Source: Candidatus Micrarchaeia archaeon (lineage in GTDB: Archaea > Micrarchaeota > Micrarchaeia > Anstonellales > Bilamarchaeaceae). From it: 10,719 nt of DNA. Below are positions 1 to 6,901 of this stretch, piece by piece; position 1 is the stretch's first letter, and every line of letters begins with the position of its first letter. The position numbers and the translations under genes were made by a program. A model generated the notes under the pieces. It did no database searches and was not told where the DNA came from. It saw only the letters and a list, made by a program, of their open reading frames with translations. The DNA is taken from contig JBAZLI010000026.1 in NCBI GenBank assembly GCA_041650355.1, positions 1 through 10,719 on the forward strand, given 5' to 3'.

Positions 1-26
1 TTCTCGAAACTTGAAATTCATGCTGA

Positions 27-40
27 TATGTTGAAACATA
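27..40. repeat. Perfect inverted repeat upstream of the membrane-protein operon
   Basis: TATGTT (27-32) and AACATA (35-40) are perfect reverse complements around a 2-base centre. The element could be a small hairpin or an operator-like palindrome. It lies about 65 bases upstream of the TATA-like box for the six-gene operon. The heptamer CGAAACT occurs on both sides of it, at 5-11 and 42-48. A regulatory role is inference only. Confidence 0.35.
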
Positions 41-50
41 CCGAAACTGC

Positions 51-79
51 GGGGTGCAAATGCGGAGCCGCAGTACCCC
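51..79 (+). other. Interrupted GC-rich stem-loop in the upstream region
   Basis: GGGGT (51-55) pairs with ACCCC (75-79). Inside it TGCGG (61-65) pairs with CCGCA (68-72) around a 2-base loop, leaving GCAAA and GT as internal-loop strands. The structure lies just upstream of a pyrimidine-rich stretch and the TATA-like box. It may belong to the 3' end of an upstream transcript or be a structured regulatory element. No known RNA family is recognised. Confidence 0.35.
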
Positions 80-104
80 CCTATTACTCTTATTTCCCTA
101 TCCG

Positions 105-113
105 TTTTTATAC
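105..113 (+). promoter_or_regulatory. TATA-like box for the six-gene membrane operon
   Basis: TTTTTATAC is the best archaeal TATA-like element upstream of the first gene. Its centre is about 34 bases before the ATG at 144. With the usual archaeal spacing of about 25 bases, transcription would start near 135 and leave a leader of under 10 bases, in line with the absence of a Shine-Dalgarno sequence there. The purine-rich BRE element is not obvious, so this call rests on composition and spacing. Confidence 0.45.
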
Positions 114-143
114 GTTAGTATGTACTATTTCATGCGATAGCTT

Positions 144-1349
144 ATGCTCCCGTTGCTCCTCGCGCAAATCCTCCTGGAGATTGTAGCTCCTCCGGCAGTG
201 CCCCTCGACCCGCTGATACAGCCATTCAACCAGGCGTTCCCGCTCATGGCGATGGCGCTTTTCATGAGCGTGTGCATAACCGCCCTCATGTACATGGTCG
301 GCAACGCGCTCCAGTCCCCGGACCTGATAGCCCTGGGCAAGGACAACCTGGGGAACCTGCTCTTCAGCGCCCTGGTGGTGCTCCTCTTCATGGCGCTTTT
401 CGGCGTATTCTCGGAACTGGCCGGCGCGCTGGCGTGCGGCCAGCCGTGCAACCACGTCCAGGCCGCGTATTTCAGCGTGCTCGTTCTCAGGTTCAAGCTC
501 CTCTCGCTTTACAGCGTCCTGTACTCCTACGAGCTTCTCTTCGGCTTCGCCTCCTCGCTGGGATTCTCGTTCCCGCTGAGCGCGATAAGCCCGACCACCC
601 TGCTGGGGGCGCTCATATCCATCCCGTCCATCTCCTTCTCCCCTCTCTCGGGCCTCGCGCCGCTCTCCAGCGCCCACACGATAATAGTGGAGGCAGTGGG
701 GACCGCGCTCATGATGGTCATGGCCCGGCAGGTGATGCTGGAATTCATAGGCCGCTACCTCTTCATCTTCTTCGTGCTCGGCGCGGCCCTCCGCTCATTC
801 GTTTTCACCCGGAAAACCGGTTCGAGCCTGCTCGCGCTCGCGGCGGTCGCGTATTTCGTTTACCCGCTCGCGGTGCTTCTCACGAACTACCTCATCTTCA
901 GCGCCTACCAGCCGGCTGATTTCGGCATCGCCCCCACTGCGATAGGCTACTGCTCCGACCCCGGCACCGCTGAGGACGTCGCAGCCAGCCTCAGGGCCGA
1001 ACAATCCGGCCTGTACAACCAGAACATAGAGAAGGAGAGCGTGGACTGGTTCGATTTAGGCGGCGTGCTGTCGAGCGCAGCCAAGTTCGTGGGGGGCGCA
1101 ATCCTCAAGGTTATGAACGTAATCCTCACGTTCAACGTGGGCTTCTTCCTCGCAGTGATAACATCGCCGCTCATGTTCTCCTCGTTCTACGACTTCATAC
1201 TCCTGGAGGTCCAGACCGAGGGGCAGTTCCTCGCAGTGGTGTTCATAAGTTTCTTCATCGAGGTGGTGGTCACGATAACGATGTACCGCGGCATATCCCA
1301 GTTCATGGAAGGAGAAACCGAAATATTCGGAGTGAGCAAGCTGATATGA
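144..1349 (+). CDS. Polytopic membrane protein, RxFxxTR family, operon gene 1
   Basis: This 401-residue integral membrane protein has about 7-8 hydrophobic segments, for example near residues 32-52, 69-96, 180-212, 227-252, 315-345 and 350-385. No enzymatic domain is recognised. It carries all three signatures shared along this operon: YMVGN at 50-54, LRSFVFTRKTG at 216-226 followed by a membrane helix with Tyr-Pro, and a C-terminal tail G-E-T-E-I ending K-L-I. A polar loop near 258-305 contains one Cys and is acidic. A second Cys pair (C-G-Q-P-C) lies after the second membrane segment and may face outside. The ATG at 144 is used because nothing upstream in frame looks coding. The next gene starts on the base after its TGA. 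It is probably a structural subunit of a membrane complex. A VirB6/TrbL-like secretion role is possible but is inferred only from topology. Confidence 0.85.
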   Translation: MLPLLLAQILLEIVAPPAVPLDPLIQPFNQAFPLMAMALFMSVCITALMYMVGNALQSPDLIALGKDNLGNLLFSALVVLLFMALFGVFSELAGALACGQPCNHVQAAYFSVLVLRFKLLSLYSVLYSYELLFGFASSLGFSFPLSAISPTTLLGALISIPSISFSPLSGLAPLSSAHTIIVEAVGTALMMVMARQVMLEFIGRYLFIFFVLGAALRSFVFTRKTGSSLLALAAVAYFVYPLAVLLTNYLIFSAYQPADFGIAPTAIGYCSDPGTAEDVAASLRAEQSGLYNQNIEKESVDWFDLGGVLSSAAKFVGGAILKVMNVILTFNVGFFLAVITSPLMFSSFYDFILLEVQTEGQFLAVVFISFFIEVVVTITMYRGISQFMEGETEIFGVSKLI

Positions 1350-2234
1350 ATGGTTGAATTCCTGTTTCCCACCCTGGTTCCGGTCATCGCGATGCTCAGC
1401 GTCATGCTCATCGCCGTAACCTACATGGGCGGGAAGGTGTTCCGCATCCCCTCGTGGGAAGCCTATTTCAACGTGGAGATGACCAACCTGGTAATGGCAA
1501 TGATGATGATAGGGCTGATGTACGGCGGATTCATGGCCACCACGCAGATATCCAAGTGGTTCCTCGACGGCCAGGACCCCATAACCGCCTCCACTTCCTT
1601 CCTGAACTCGGTGATAAACCAGGGCGTGCTCCCGATGTACAAGGACCTCCTCGCGATAGAGGCGATGACCTCGCTCAGCAACTCATTCATGATACGCGTG
1701 GGCCCGAGCGTGTGGTCCTCGGTTTCCAAGGTGGAGCCCGGCGCGGACGCGATTCTCTCCATGTGCCGTCTCCTTTCATTCGGCCTTCTCGCGGTTTACG
1801 GAAGCCTCAGCGCCCAATACATGGCCCTGAGCCTGATGGACCCGCTGATGTCGCTCCTGCTTTCCCTGGGCGTGCTCCTTTACATTTTTCCCACGACGCG
1901 CGACGCCGGCGCCTTCCTGATAGCCGCGGCGTTCGCCGCCGGCGTGGTGTTCCCGTTCATATACGCCCTCAATTTCATGGCGCTCGAGAAAATCTACGGT
2001 TCCCCTTATGTAGCCTACATCCCGGACTTCCACGGGCTCAACATGCGCGGCCTGCCCGGGCTCATACTGAAACTCGGGGCCTCCTTCGGGAGCATATTCA
2101 ACTTCGAGTTCTTCGTGCCGTTCATAAACGCCATGGCCCACCTCACGCTCGTGGCCTTGTTCCTGCCTTCCATAGCTATGACGCTCAGTGCCGCGATGAT
2201 AACCTCGCTGGCCAAATTCCTCACGGGTAAGTGA
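1350..2234 (+). CDS. Polytopic membrane protein, divergent family member, operon gene 2
   Basis: At 294 residues this is the shortest of the six tandem membrane proteins. It has about six hydrophobic segments and no signal peptide; the first segment begins almost at residue 5. It keeps the N-terminal turn as YMGGK (25-29) with the following N-V-E element. The central signature is altered: YIFPTTRDAG (178-187) retains Phe, the T-R pair and Gly but has lost the first Arg of L-R-[ST]-F. The C-terminal G-x-E-I tail is missing; the protein ends after L-T-G-K. Its ATG directly abuts the stop of gene 1, and its own TGA overlaps the GTG at 2231 of the next reading frame, so translation is probably coupled. 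It could have a specialised or accessory position in the assembly. The function is unknown. Confidence 0.83.
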   Translation: MVEFLFPTLVPVIAMLSVMLIAVTYMGGKVFRIPSWEAYFNVEMTNLVMAMMMIGLMYGGFMATTQISKWFLDGQDPITASTSFLNSVINQGVLPMYKDLLAIEAMTSLSNSFMIRVGPSVWSSVSKVEPGADAILSMCRLLSFGLLAVYGSLSAQYMALSLMDPLMSLLLSLGVLLYIFPTTRDAGAFLIAAAFAAGVVFPFIYALNFMALEKIYGSPYVAYIPDFHGLNMRGLPGLILKLGASFGSIFNFEFFVPFINAMAHLTLVALFLPSIAMTLSAAMITSLAKFLTGK

Positions 2235-2236
2235 AT

Positions 2237-3640
2237 ATGAAAAAGATGATACTCGCGCTCCTGCTGGCCGTTGCGGCCCTTCACGCCAACGGGCCCGAGC
2301 CCAAAAGCTTCGAGCAGCTCCTCCTGGAGAACGGGGGCATCGCAGTAGCATTGCTCACTATAAGCGTGTTCCTGGCCGGCCTGGTCTACATGGTCGGCAA
2401 CTTCATAGCCAACGAGAAAGTGAAGATGTGGGCCAAGACAGAAGTGGTGGAGATTTTCTACTCCGGCGTGATTCTCGCAATAATCGTGGGGATAGTCGCG
2501 AGCGGCACCGGCGTCGCGGAAGCCCTCACCAAAGAGTTCGACCCTTACACTTCGGGCATGGTGTGCGGAAAAGACGCGCCTCCCGCATTCAACACATTCA
2601 CGCTCAAGGAGGGCAAGCCCCTGGACCCGGCCTACCAGCTGGTCCCGTGCCACATCCGCGTGGCCAAGAACTTCCTCGCGACCATATTTTTCGAAACCGC
2701 CCACTTCGTAAAGGCGGTGGGCATAACCCACTCCTGGTACACATACCTCTCCTCTTTCTCCGTGGACTTCACCCCTGTAGGCACCACCACGTTCTTCTCG
2801 GGCGCAGGATACAGCCACTCCATACTCGGCTTCCTGAACGCCAAGAACAACGCGCTCCAGTTCCTTTTCGAGAACGGGATAAAGATACTGATACTCACCC
2901 GGTTCCAGGAAATACTGCTCAACTTCATCGCAGTCGCGCTTTTCCCTCTGCTTCTCATCGCAGGCCTGGTGCTCAGGACATTCATGCTGACCAGGAAGCT
3001 CGGCGGCCTCCTGATGGCGATGGCCCTTTCCCTGTATTTCATTTACCCGATTTTCTACATCATCGGGGACATGGTTCTCACATCAGTAATCCTGGACCAG
3101 AACTACGCCCAGGACCTTCCTCTTGAAGAGCGGCCTGCGCTCGCAGTGATATTCACTGACTTCGAAGGCCTGCCGCCCAAGCTCAACGACCTCGCCCCCG
3201 GCGGGTCCGCCTCGCCCCAGGAAACCGCAGATGTGGCGGTGGACGGCGCCGCGGTTTCCCAGACTGCGCAGGCCCAGATGAGCGCGCTTTTCGGCAAGCA
3301 GAGTACCTGCGCCGAAACCAAATTGGATGTCGAAAGCATGCAGGATGAAGTGACGGAAACCAGCATCGTGGACGTAATCACGGACATGTGGGGCCTCGGC
3401 TCAAGTTCCCAGGAAACCACCTTGGGCAAGTTCCTTGGGGATGCATATTCTGCCGGCGGAAGCTGGAACCCGGCGAGCTTCGATTCCATAATCGTGGGCA
3501 TAGACGTGCTCGCGAAAGCGCTTTTCTTCTCCGCGTTCTTCTCGTTCATTTCCATATTCGTGACCATCTCGAGCATAAAGACGCTTTCCCCGATGCTGGG
3601 CGGGGACGTGGAAATAGCCGGGCTTACCCATCTCATATGA
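2237..3640 (+). CDS. Polytopic membrane protein with signal peptide and long polar loop, operon gene 3
   Basis: This is the largest member, 467 residues from ATG 2237. That start is preferred over GTG 2231 because it gives a classical signal peptide: Met-Lys-Lys, a hydrophobic core, and Ala-rich residues to about 17. The order is then: a membrane segment with YMVGN (51-55) and the K-T-E element; an outward loop with Cys110 and Cys138 that could form a disulfide; several helices; LRTFMLTRKLGG (246-257) followed by a helix with Tyr-Pro; a polar loop of about 120 residues (roughly 295-415) rich in Gln, Ser, Thr and Asp with Cys358; a last membrane segment; and the tail G-G-D-V-E-I ending H-L-I. 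The long loop is the main difference from its neighbours. By topology this loop would lie on one face of the membrane and could contact a partner. The function is unknown; a VirB6/TrbL-like channel component is one possibility. Confidence 0.85.
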   Translation: MKKMILALLLAVAALHANGPEPKSFEQLLLENGGIAVALLTISVFLAGLVYMVGNFIANEKVKMWAKTEVVEIFYSGVILAIIVGIVASGTGVAEALTKEFDPYTSGMVCGKDAPPAFNTFTLKEGKPLDPAYQLVPCHIRVAKNFLATIFFETAHFVKAVGITHSWYTYLSSFSVDFTPVGTTTFFSGAGYSHSILGFLNAKNNALQFLFENGIKILILTRFQEILLNFIAVALFPLLLIAGLVLRTFMLTRKLGGLLMAMALSLYFIYPIFYIIGDMVLTSVILDQNYAQDLPLEERPALAVIFTDFEGLPPKLNDLAPGGSASPQETADVAVDGAAVSQTAQAQMSALFGKQSTCAETKLDVESMQDEVTETSIVDVITDMWGLGSSSQETTLGKFLGDAYSAGGSWNPASFDSIIVGIDVLAKALFFSAFFSFISIFVTISSIKTLSPMLGGDVEIAGLTHLI

Positions 3641-3649
3641 GTGATGCTG

Positions 3650-4825
3650 ATGCACAAAACGAAACTCGCGCTTCCGCTCCTGCTCCTCCTGCTGGCCCAG
3701 CCGGTGTGCGCGCAGTTCACTGACCCGTTCACCGAGCCCACCTCCCAGGAATACCAGGATTACGTGATGCATGATCCAAGCCAGCTTGCGCGCATCTTCA
3801 CCGAGTCATCCACGCTCATAAAAGAGAGCATGAACCAGTGCACCGGACCGCCCAACGCGGAATACGCCGCCGTAGAGCTCATGAAGTCCACGTTCTTCGC
3901 GTTGTTCATAATGGCGATGGCGATAGCCCTGATGTACATGGCCGGGAATTTCTTCCAGCTCCCGAAAGTGATAGGCTTCGCAAGGCAGGAAATCAACGAG
4001 CTCATAATCACCTGCCTCGTCGCGGTGGTGTTCCTCGCATTCCTCGCGCCCCTTAATTACTCGAGCAACCTCCTCGGGTTCGACGTGTTCCAGAAAGCCA
4101 CCGACTACAGCTACAAGATGCTCGACAAGGTCAGCACCTACTCCTCGCTCCTGATAACCGCCAACATAGCCGTCAACTCCATCTACACACTATACGTGCC
4201 GCTCGGCCCGATACGGAGGGCGATGACGATGCAGCTCGGCCCGGCCCTCAGGCCCCTGATAGACGCGGTTTCTTTCGGGCTCCAGTTCCTCATAACCACA
4301 TACGGCGAGTGGGCTGTTTTCATCTTCATGTTCTGCTTCATTCAGAAGTGGTTCCTGGTGTTCTTCTTCCCTGCCGGCCTGTTCCTGCGCACGTTCCCGC
4401 AGACGCGCGGGGGCGGGAACACGCTCATCGGCCTTGCGGTGGCGCTCTCAACAGTTTACCCTTTCATGTTCTACCTGGACGGCCTTATATTCGATGCGCA
4501 GTTCCCGGCCGGCGCGTCCACCCTCTCAGCCAGCTACTTCCTAGACATAATACGGCTCATAGCGACCCAGGTTATTTCCGGCACCTCCGCGAGCATCCTG
4601 TTCGGCGCGCTCTCCATGCTGTACATATCCCCGTGGATGGTCGGGGCCGTGATGATGGCTGTTGTTATGTATTTCGACGTGATGATAGACGTCCTCCACC
4701 TCATAGTGATATTCAGCCTCCTGCTGCCAGTGATGAACATATTCGTGACCCTCACGTTCGCGCGTGAAATCGCGAAGCATCTCGGAAGTGAAATAAACCT
4801 CAGCGCGTTCGCAAAACTCATATGA
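3650..4825 (+). CDS. Polytopic membrane protein with signal peptide, operon gene 4
   Basis: This protein has 391 residues from ATG 3650. GTG 3641 and ATG 3644 are also in frame, but 3650 gives a compact signal peptide (M-H-K-T-K, a Leu run, then V-C-A-Q) and puts a GTGAT element four bases before the start. After a polar segment with a conserved-looking N-Q-C-T-G-P-P, it carries YMAGN (96-100), the R-Q-E element, LRTFPQTRGGG (246-256), a helix with Tyr-Pro, three or more further helices, and a tail G-S-E-I ending K-L-I. The central motif sits at the same residue number as in gene 3, which supports common ancestry. If the V-C-A site were processed as a lipobox-like site, Cys would be the anchor, but Ala-Gln cleavage is equally possible. 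The family is not recognised. It is probably a subunit of the same complex as its neighbours. Confidence 0.85.
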   Translation: MHKTKLALPLLLLLLAQPVCAQFTDPFTEPTSQEYQDYVMHDPSQLARIFTESSTLIKESMNQCTGPPNAEYAAVELMKSTFFALFIMAMAIALMYMAGNFFQLPKVIGFARQEINELIITCLVAVVFLAFLAPLNYSSNLLGFDVFQKATDYSYKMLDKVSTYSSLLITANIAVNSIYTLYVPLGPIRRAMTMQLGPALRPLIDAVSFGLQFLITTYGEWAVFIFMFCFIQKWFLVFFFPAGLFLRTFPQTRGGGNTLIGLAVALSTVYPFMFYLDGLIFDAQFPAGASTLSASYFLDIIRLIATQVISGTSASILFGALSMLYISPWMVGAVMMAVVMYFDVMIDVLHLIVIFSLLLPVMNIFVTLTFAREIAKHLGSEINLSAFAKLI

Positions 4826-4834
4826 GTGATGAAA

Positions 4835-5860
4835 ATGGCCTATTATTTCCTGCACGAATTCCAGCCTGCCATGAACCAGTTCGTGTGCTCGGGCGTCACG
4901 TTCGACCCCTACACCGGCCTGGCCTTCCCGGGCTGGTTCGGGGCGTGCATGGCCGCGCTTCTCGCATCCGGGGCCATAATAGCGTTCATGTACCTCCTCG
5001 CGGCCATTTTCCAGAACCAGCCCATGCTCGCAGGTTTCAAGCTCGAAGTGTATGAGTTGGTGGTCACCGTGGCCATTTTCGTCGTGCTCATGATGCTGCT
5101 CGGAGGAATGTGCAACATCAACGCGGGCATGGTCTTTCCAGGGGACGAATGGGCGGACAAGAACATATACTACTCGGCAACCAACCACTTATTTTCATTT
5201 GCCGAGTACACCCTGCAGACCATGTGGTGGCAGTACAAGGCCTACACGTTCATAGACTATCTCACGAGCACCGAGATATCCGCGGTGCCCATGGGCGTGG
5301 GCGCTAACATGCGGCCTCTCGCAGGACTCGGAGGCGCGGTCAAGCCCGTGCTCAACAACGCATTCACTGTCGAAACGATAGCCGTGGTTACCGCGGAGGC
5401 CCAGGCCTACGTGCTGGACTTCGGCACGTTCGCATTACTCTCCTACTTCCTCCCGTTCGGGCTCATGCTCAGGTGCTTCGTGTGGACCCGCCCCCTCGGG
5501 GGAACCATAATCGCGCTCACGTGCGTCTTCCTGTTCATATACCCGCTCCTGGTAATCCCGTGCTACAGCATAGCCCAGACCCAGCTAAAAGGGCACCTTG
5601 ATTTCATATACAACAACCCGAACTTCAATCCCGCAATAACGCCCTTCTCCGCCCTATTCTCCTACGCCCTCAAGTGGTTCTGGAGCCCGGACCTGCTCAT
5701 GCTCTACGCCCTGCTCTCCATGCCCTCCATAGCAGTGATATTCATAGGCGGCGTGTTCATGCCCCTGTTCATAACCCTGGTGGCTATAACCACGGCCCGC
5801 TACCTCTCGAAATCGATGGGCGAGGAGATAGACATAACTAACCTTACGAGGATGATATGA
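4835..5860 (+). CDS. Polytopic membrane protein, RxFxxTR family, operon gene 5
   Basis: This protein has 341 residues from ATG 4835. GTG 4826 and ATG 4829 are in-frame alternatives; 4835 is chosen because it keeps the same GTGAT-N4-ATG arrangement as gene 4. It has no signal peptide. The N-terminal turn is weaker (Y-L-L-A-A at 53-57), but the following K-L-E-V-Y-E-L matches the [KR]-x-E element of its neighbours. The central signature is LRCFVWTRPLGG (212-223), with Cys replacing Ser/Thr, followed by a helix ending in I-Y-P. The tail is G-E-E-I-D-I ending R-M-I. An aromatic segment with two adjacent Trp residues lies in the long loop after the second membrane helix. About six to seven membrane segments are expected. 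Its 3' end reads GAGGATGATATGA, which doubles as the ribosome-binding region of the next gene. The function is unknown. Confidence 0.85.
   Translation: MAYYFLHEFQPAMNQFVCSGVTFDPYTGLAFPGWFGACMAALLASGAIIAFMYLLAAIFQNQPMLAGFKLEVYELVVTVAIFVVLMMLLGGMCNINAGMVFPGDEWADKNIYYSATNHLFSFAEYTLQTMWWQYKAYTFIDYLTSTEISAVPMGVGANMRPLAGLGGAVKPVLNNAFTVETIAVVTAEAQAYVLDFGTFALLSYFLPFGLMLRCFVWTRPLGGTIIALTCVFLFIYPLLVIPCYSIAQTQLKGHLDFIYNNPNFNPAITPFSALFSYALKWFWSPDLLMLYALLSMPSIAVIFIGGVFMPLFITLVAITTARYLSKSMGEEIDITNLTRMI
5848..5856 (+). promoter_or_regulatory. Ribosome binding site of operon gene 6, inside the end of gene 5
   Basis: GAGGATGAT closely resembles the archaeal consensus GGAGGTGAT, with one base replaced. It ends five bases before the ATG at 5862, and it lies entirely within the coding end of gene 5, so ribosome recruitment for gene 6 depends on a message region being translated for gene 5. 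It is the clearest of the junction elements in the operon. Confidence 0.55.
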
Positions 5861-5861
5861 C

Positions 5862-6872
5862 ATGGGCTGGGAAACACTCGCGCTGACCGCCGCGTTCATC
5901 GCCGTCATGATATCCGCGCTGCTCATAATGATCTCCAGGTTCCTGGACTTCAAAATCCTAGAACAGTCAGCGAAATCCGAGCTGCTGTTCGCCGCAAGCT
6001 CCGTCCTCGTGGTCATTTTCCTCATCGTGCTCGTGCGCTACGGCACCGCGGTCGGAAAAGGGGTCGCGTTCGAGATGTACAAGTACACCTACGAAAAAAC
6101 CGGCTATCTCCATTACAAGACCTTAGACGCTTCAGGCAACGAAGTGGACCAGCCACTGGATGCATCGGTTTTCGCCAACCCGGACCTCACGCTCATTGAA
6201 ATTTCCATCCTCTACATGAAATCCGTGATGTACTGCGCCGAGTCCATGGGGCGCATGGTCTTTCTCGTGAGCATGCCCACCCACTGGCTCAGCTCCATAT
6301 CTCAGGACGTGTTCATGGCATATCCCATGTCCGGATGGGCCTGGGGCGGAGTGGCCCAGAGCACGGACAACATCCTTAACACCCTCTACTTCACCGAGCT
6401 GATATACCGCTTCCAGATTTACGTGCTCCGCTTCATGGATGTTTTCGCGCTCGAATTCATGCTCCCGATAGGGATTCTGATGCGCTCGTTCCCGCCCACG
6501 AGGGGCGCGGGCGCATTCGTAATCTCCTTCGCCATAGCGATTTACCTGGTCTATCCGTTCTCTTTTCTCGCAGCCGCGTTCTCCACCACTTACCCCGCGC
6601 TCTGCCTCACCCCGGACATACCGGCTCCTGATTTGAGCACCACCATGGACCGGGGCTCCCTCTGGTCCATGATGATGTGGTACAACGCGTTCGAGCACAA
6701 TATAATCGAGCTTGTTACGAACTCCGGGAATTTCATAAACTCGCTCCTCACCAACCTGTGCTTCCTGCCCATGCTCGCGCTCACCCTCACCCTCACTTTC
6801 GCGCAGATGTCGAACGGCCTTTTCGGCGCCAACGTGCCTGAAATCGGGCGCGGCCTGTTAAAATTAATCTAG
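5862..6872 (+). CDS. Polytopic membrane protein, RxFxxTR family, last gene of operon
   Basis: This 336-residue protein closes the operon, starting one base after the stop of gene 5. It lacks a signal peptide and the YMxGN turn, but has the equivalent K-S-E element after its first membrane segment. A Tyr-rich, hydrophilic loop at about 65-105 is followed by helices, then MRSFPPTRGAG (207-217), a helix with V-Y-P, a polar loop with one Cys, and a final helix. The tail is G-A-N-V-P-E-I ending L-K-L-I. Unlike the internal genes, which mostly end ATA-TGA, this one ends ATC-TAG, and the next gene has its own TATA box directly after the stop. That fits it being the operon's last cistron. It is presumably a subunit of the same membrane assembly; no biochemical function can be read from the sequence. 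Confidence 0.84.
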   Translation: MGWETLALTAAFIAVMISALLIMISRFLDFKILEQSAKSELLFAASSVLVVIFLIVLVRYGTAVGKGVAFEMYKYTYEKTGYLHYKTLDASGNEVDQPLDASVFANPDLTLIEISILYMKSVMYCAESMGRMVFLVSMPTHWLSSISQDVFMAYPMSGWAWGGVAQSTDNILNTLYFTELIYRFQIYVLRFMDVFALEFMLPIGILMRSFPPTRGAGAFVISFAIAIYLVYPFSFLAAAFSTTYPALCLTPDIPAPDLSTTMDRGSLWSMMMWYNAFEHNIIELVTNSGNFINSLLTNLCFLPMLALTLTLTFAQMSNGLFGANVPEIGRGLLKLI

Positions 6873-6881
6873 TTTATAAAA
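6873..6881 (+). promoter_or_regulatory. TATA box of the PIN-domain gene (leaderless)
   Basis: TTTATAAAA lies directly after the TAG of operon gene 6. Its centre is about 26 bases before the ATG at 6902, which is the distance at which an archaeal TATA box places the transcription start at the start codon itself. No Shine-Dalgarno sequence precedes the ATG. The message is therefore probably leaderless and independent of the membrane operon. Confidence 0.7.
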
Positions 6882-6901
6882 TTATCAGCCCAAATGCAAT
6901 C

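Noticed and set aside
20..50. Possible C/D box small RNA, from TGA-containing motifs and the CTGA at 23-26.
   Set aside because: A proper C box (RTGATGA) and paired D box at the right spacing could not be found.
1..183. Reading frame 1 of the plus strand is open from the left edge to a TAG at 184-186, including a C-K-C-G stretch.
   Set aside because: It could be the tail of an upstream gene, but third-position bases do not match the strong G/C preference of the real genes here, and the frame runs through the TATA-like box and into gene 1. An open run of this length can occur by chance.
108..677. Long minus-strand open frame of 189 codons opposite gene 1, and similar long frames opposite the other membrane genes and the RNA ligase.
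   Set aside because: These are antisense shadows of GC-rich coding sequence. The products are highly charged, low in complexity and match no family, while the opposite strand encodes clear membrane proteins or ligase motifs.
144..6872. Insertion sequence, prophage or CRISPR remnants within the tandem array.
   Set aside because: No transposase, integrase, terminal inverted repeats, direct target duplications or regular repeat-spacer pattern were seen. The repetition is at the protein-family level only.
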